The notes below the pieces were generated by a model. The model had not been told where the DNA came from. It was given only the letters and a program-made list of their open reading frames with translations, and did not search any database. Position numbers and translations under genes: made by a program. From an uncultured Lachnospiraceae bacterium (GTDB lineage: Bacteria; Bacillota; Clostridia; Lachnospirales; Lachnospiraceae), in NCBI GenBank assembly GCA_905236275.1, contig CAJOPI010000361.1, forward strand, positions 1-5,088: a stretch of 5,088 bases of DNA. Direction: 5' to 3'. Of this stretch, positions 4,473 to 5,088 are shown piece after piece. Numbering within the stretch: position 1 is the first letter of the stretch; each line of letters starts with the position of its first letter.

Positions 4473-4481
4473 TGTTGATAA
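4473..4481 (-). promoter_or_regulatory. TTATCAACA motif, last of the array
   Basis: This is the fifth TATCAACA-containing copy and the outermost on the rpmH side, as 4135-4143 is on the dnaA side. Beyond it, from 4482 to about 4530, I see no further box. Confidence 0.4.
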
Positions 4482-4531
4482 TTTATAAGAAAGCAAGTAG
4501 CGAAGCGGATTGCGAATATCCTTTGACTTTC

Positions 4532-4559
4532 TTGAGAATAAATTGTTTTTAACGATAAT
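4532..4559 (+). promoter_or_regulatory. Possible upstream second promoter for rpmH
   Basis: TTGAGA (4532-4537), a 16-bp spacer and GATAAT (4554-4559) form a moderate sigma-70-type match just upstream of the much stronger promoter at 4565-4593. It could add a second start for rpmH, but may be a chance AT-rich match. Confidence 0.3.
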
Positions 4560-4564
4560 TTTTC

Positions 4565-4593
4565 TTGACGCAGACACGGGAACTAACTATAAT
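4565..4593 (+). promoter_or_regulatory. rpmH promoter, near-consensus housekeeping type
   Basis: TTGACG (4565-4570), a 17-bp spacer and a perfect TATAAT (4588-4593) give the best promoter in the window. Transcription should start around 4600, leaving about 50 nt of leader before rpmH. Such strength fits a ribosomal protein gene. No DnaA box overlaps it. Confidence 0.87.
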
Positions 4594-4636
4594 TGGAGTG
4601 GTGTTTTCCGGTATTTTCGTATGAAGATTTATATTC

Positions 4637-4642
4637 AGGAGG
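4637..4642 (+). promoter_or_regulatory. rpmH ribosome binding site, AGGAGG
   Basis: A perfect AGGAGG lies 7 nt before the ATG at 4650 and 13 nt before the next in-frame ATG at 4656. It therefore selects 4650 and rules out the upstream in-frame extension. Confidence 0.88.
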
Positions 4643-4649
4643 TAATATT

Positions 4650-4784
4650 ATGTGGATGACATTTCAGCCAAAGAAAAGACATAGATCAAAGGTACATGGT
4701 TTTCGTGCAAGAATGAGCACACCGGGTGGACGTAAAGTTCTCGCTGCAAGACGTAGAAAAGGCAGAGCTCGCCTTACAGTCTGA
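4650..4784 (+). CDS. rpmH: 50S ribosomal protein L34
   Basis: L34 is a very small, highly basic protein of the large ribosomal subunit that binds 23S rRNA. The 44 residues carry the family pattern from end to end: [21 protein letters not shown] (residues 4-24 contain this stretch in part), [11 protein letters not shown] and a basic tail KGRARLTV. It is full length. The start MWMTFQ is preferred because AGGAGG is 7 nt upstream, and clostridial L34 proteins commonly begin MKMTFQ. It has a strong promoter 57 bp upstream and diverges from dnaA, as is usual next to origins. An intrinsic terminator begins at the last base of its stop codon, so most transcripts should end before rnpA. Confidence 0.98.
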   Translation: MWMTFQPKKRHRSKVHGFRARMSTPGGRKVLAARRRKGRARLTV

Positions 4785-4808
4785 GACCGCAGTAATGTGG
4801 TCTTTTTT
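4784..4808 (+). terminator. Intrinsic terminator or attenuator between rpmH and rnpA
   Basis: AGACCGCA (4784-4791) pairs with TGTGGTCT (4796-4803) as an 8-bp stem with one G-U pair and a GTAA loop, and the T run continues to 4808. The stem starts on the final A of the rpmH stop codon. It should end most rpmH transcripts and let only part continue into rnpA, which has no visible promoter of its own in the 35-nt gap. Confidence 0.82.
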
Positions 4809-4819
4809 ATAATCACTTA

Positions 4820-5088
4820 ATGAAGATCTTTACTTCGTTAAAAAGCAATATTGATTTCAAGAAGGTATATAATTCAAGAAATTCCCGTGCAAATAGATAT
4901 TTAGTGATGTATATACTGGAAAACCATAAGGGAATAAACCGACTTGGAATTTCCGTAAGCAAAAAGGTTGGCAACTCGGTTGTGAGACACAGGCTTACGC
5001 GGTTAGTCAGGGAATCAGTGCGACTGCATGAGGATGAGTTCAATAGTGGTTTGGACATAGTAGTCGTAGTCAGGGCTTCGGCTAATCC
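4820..5088 (+). CDS. rnpA: Ribonuclease P protein component, partial at right edge
   Basis: RnpA is the basic protein cofactor that helps the RNase P RNA bind and cleave the 5' leaders of precursor tRNAs. The first 89 residues are visible; the family is usually about 110-120, so roughly a quarter lies beyond the window. Visible features are FKKVYNSR (13-20), RLGISVSKKVGNSVVRHR (41-58) and the RNR-type RNA-binding helix RHRLTRLVRE (56-65), then the strand LDIVVVVR (78-85). ATG at 4820 is the only possible start: the in-frame codons upstream back to the stop at 4793-4795 contain no ATG, GTG or TTG, and the match to the family begins here. No Shine-Dalgarno sequence is visible; the preceding bases are the T run and ATAATCACTTA. 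It sits 35 nt after rpmH, behind a terminator, which would keep its expression low. Confidence 0.95.
   Translation, partial: MKIFTSLKSNIDFKKVYNSRNSRANRYLVMYILENHKGINRLGISVSKKVGNSVVRHRLTRLVRESVRLHEDEFNSGLDIVVVVRASAN

Larger units (their letters stand above)
4135..4481. other. oriC: Replication origin DnaA-box cluster (oriC, upstream part)
   Basis: This non-coding region between divergent dnaA and rpmH contains six exact TTATNCACA boxes: 4176-4184 and 4451-4459 on plus, and 4267-4275, 4277-4285, 4313-4321 and 4424-4432 on minus. Further copies with one mismatch lie at 4200-4208, 4373-4381, 4385-4393 and 4413-4421. Three TTATCAACA, two TTATTAACA and related motifs add to the density. Such clusters next to dnaA define bacterial origins. 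DnaA is expected to assemble here and, with the element in the dnaA-dnaN gap, form a bipartite origin as in B. subtilis. Start and end are set by the outermost box-like motifs and are approximate. Confidence 0.93.

Noticed and set aside
4487..4533. Inverted repeat AAGAAAG / CTTTCTT with inner GCAA / TTGC, possible small RNA or hairpin
   Set aside because: The pairing is short with large unpaired segments, and no promoter or terminator frames it.
4593..4649. In-frame upstream extension of rpmH giving a 63-residue protein
   Set aside because: The extra 19 residues resemble no L34, their first codon lies on the -10 hexamer of the rpmH promoter, and a perfect AGGAGG fixes the start at 4650.
4813..5058. 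Open frame on the minus strand opposite rnpA
   Set aside because: It is antisense to a clear rnpA coding sequence and has no family resemblance or initiation signals.
1..5088. Mobile elements, CRISPR, toxin-antitoxin, riboswitch classes or other accessory systems
   Set aside because: Genes are core, intact and in conserved order, and no direct-repeat-spacer pattern, transposase or integrase is present.

Overview
This window is the replication-origin segment of a low-GC Firmicute chromosome. The class is most likely Clostridia and the family possibly Lachnospiraceae. That placement is inferred from the AT-rich sequence, the gene order, and the clostridial style of the DnaN, DnaA and L34 proteins. 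No 16S gene or other decisive marker is present. No mobile element, CRISPR array, tRNA or accessory gene cassette is visible, and every protein gene belongs to a well-known core family.

Layout. On the minus strand, reading from about 4.1 kb toward position 1, are dnaA (initiator), dnaN (sliding clamp), yaaA (small S4-domain protein) and recF (recombination mediator). A Shine-Dalgarno sequence at the left edge announces a further minus-strand gene just outside the window, by synteny remB/yaaB or gyrB. On the plus strand, diverging from the same intergenic region, are rpmH (ribosomal protein L34) and rnpA (RNase P protein, cut by the right edge). The 643-bp gap between dnaA and rpmH (4007-4649) holds the dnaA promoter and leader, a dense cluster of DnaA boxes (six exact TTATNCACA matches plus variants), and a near-consensus rpmH promoter. 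The 161-bp gap between dnaA and dnaN (2469-2629) holds a second origin element. On the plus strand this runs: AT-rich palindromic stretch, TAG-TAG-TAG-TAA, GGGGC, then DnaA-box-like sequence. That is the order and polarity known for the Bacillus subtilis unwinding element (DnaA-trios next to DnaA boxes).

How it works together. DnaA made from dnaA would bind the box array upstream of its own gene and the smaller element downstream of it, giving a bipartite origin that flanks dnaA, with duplex opening most likely in the dnaA-dnaN gap. DnaN then serves the replisome. RecF, translationally coupled to yaaA by an ATGA overlap, supports repair of stalled forks and gaps. Both gene arms are transcribed outward from the origin. 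The dnaA promoter's -35 element lies inside a DnaA-box-like motif, which suggests autorepression. An intrinsic terminator between rpmH and rnpA, and the lack of a visible ribosome binding site for rnpA, would keep RNase P protein far below L34.

I found no undescribed gene system. The points most worth checking are the non-coding ones: the DnaA-trio element, a recurrent TATCAACA motif in addition to canonical boxes, paired inverted boxes, and possible alternative structures in the dnaA leader.
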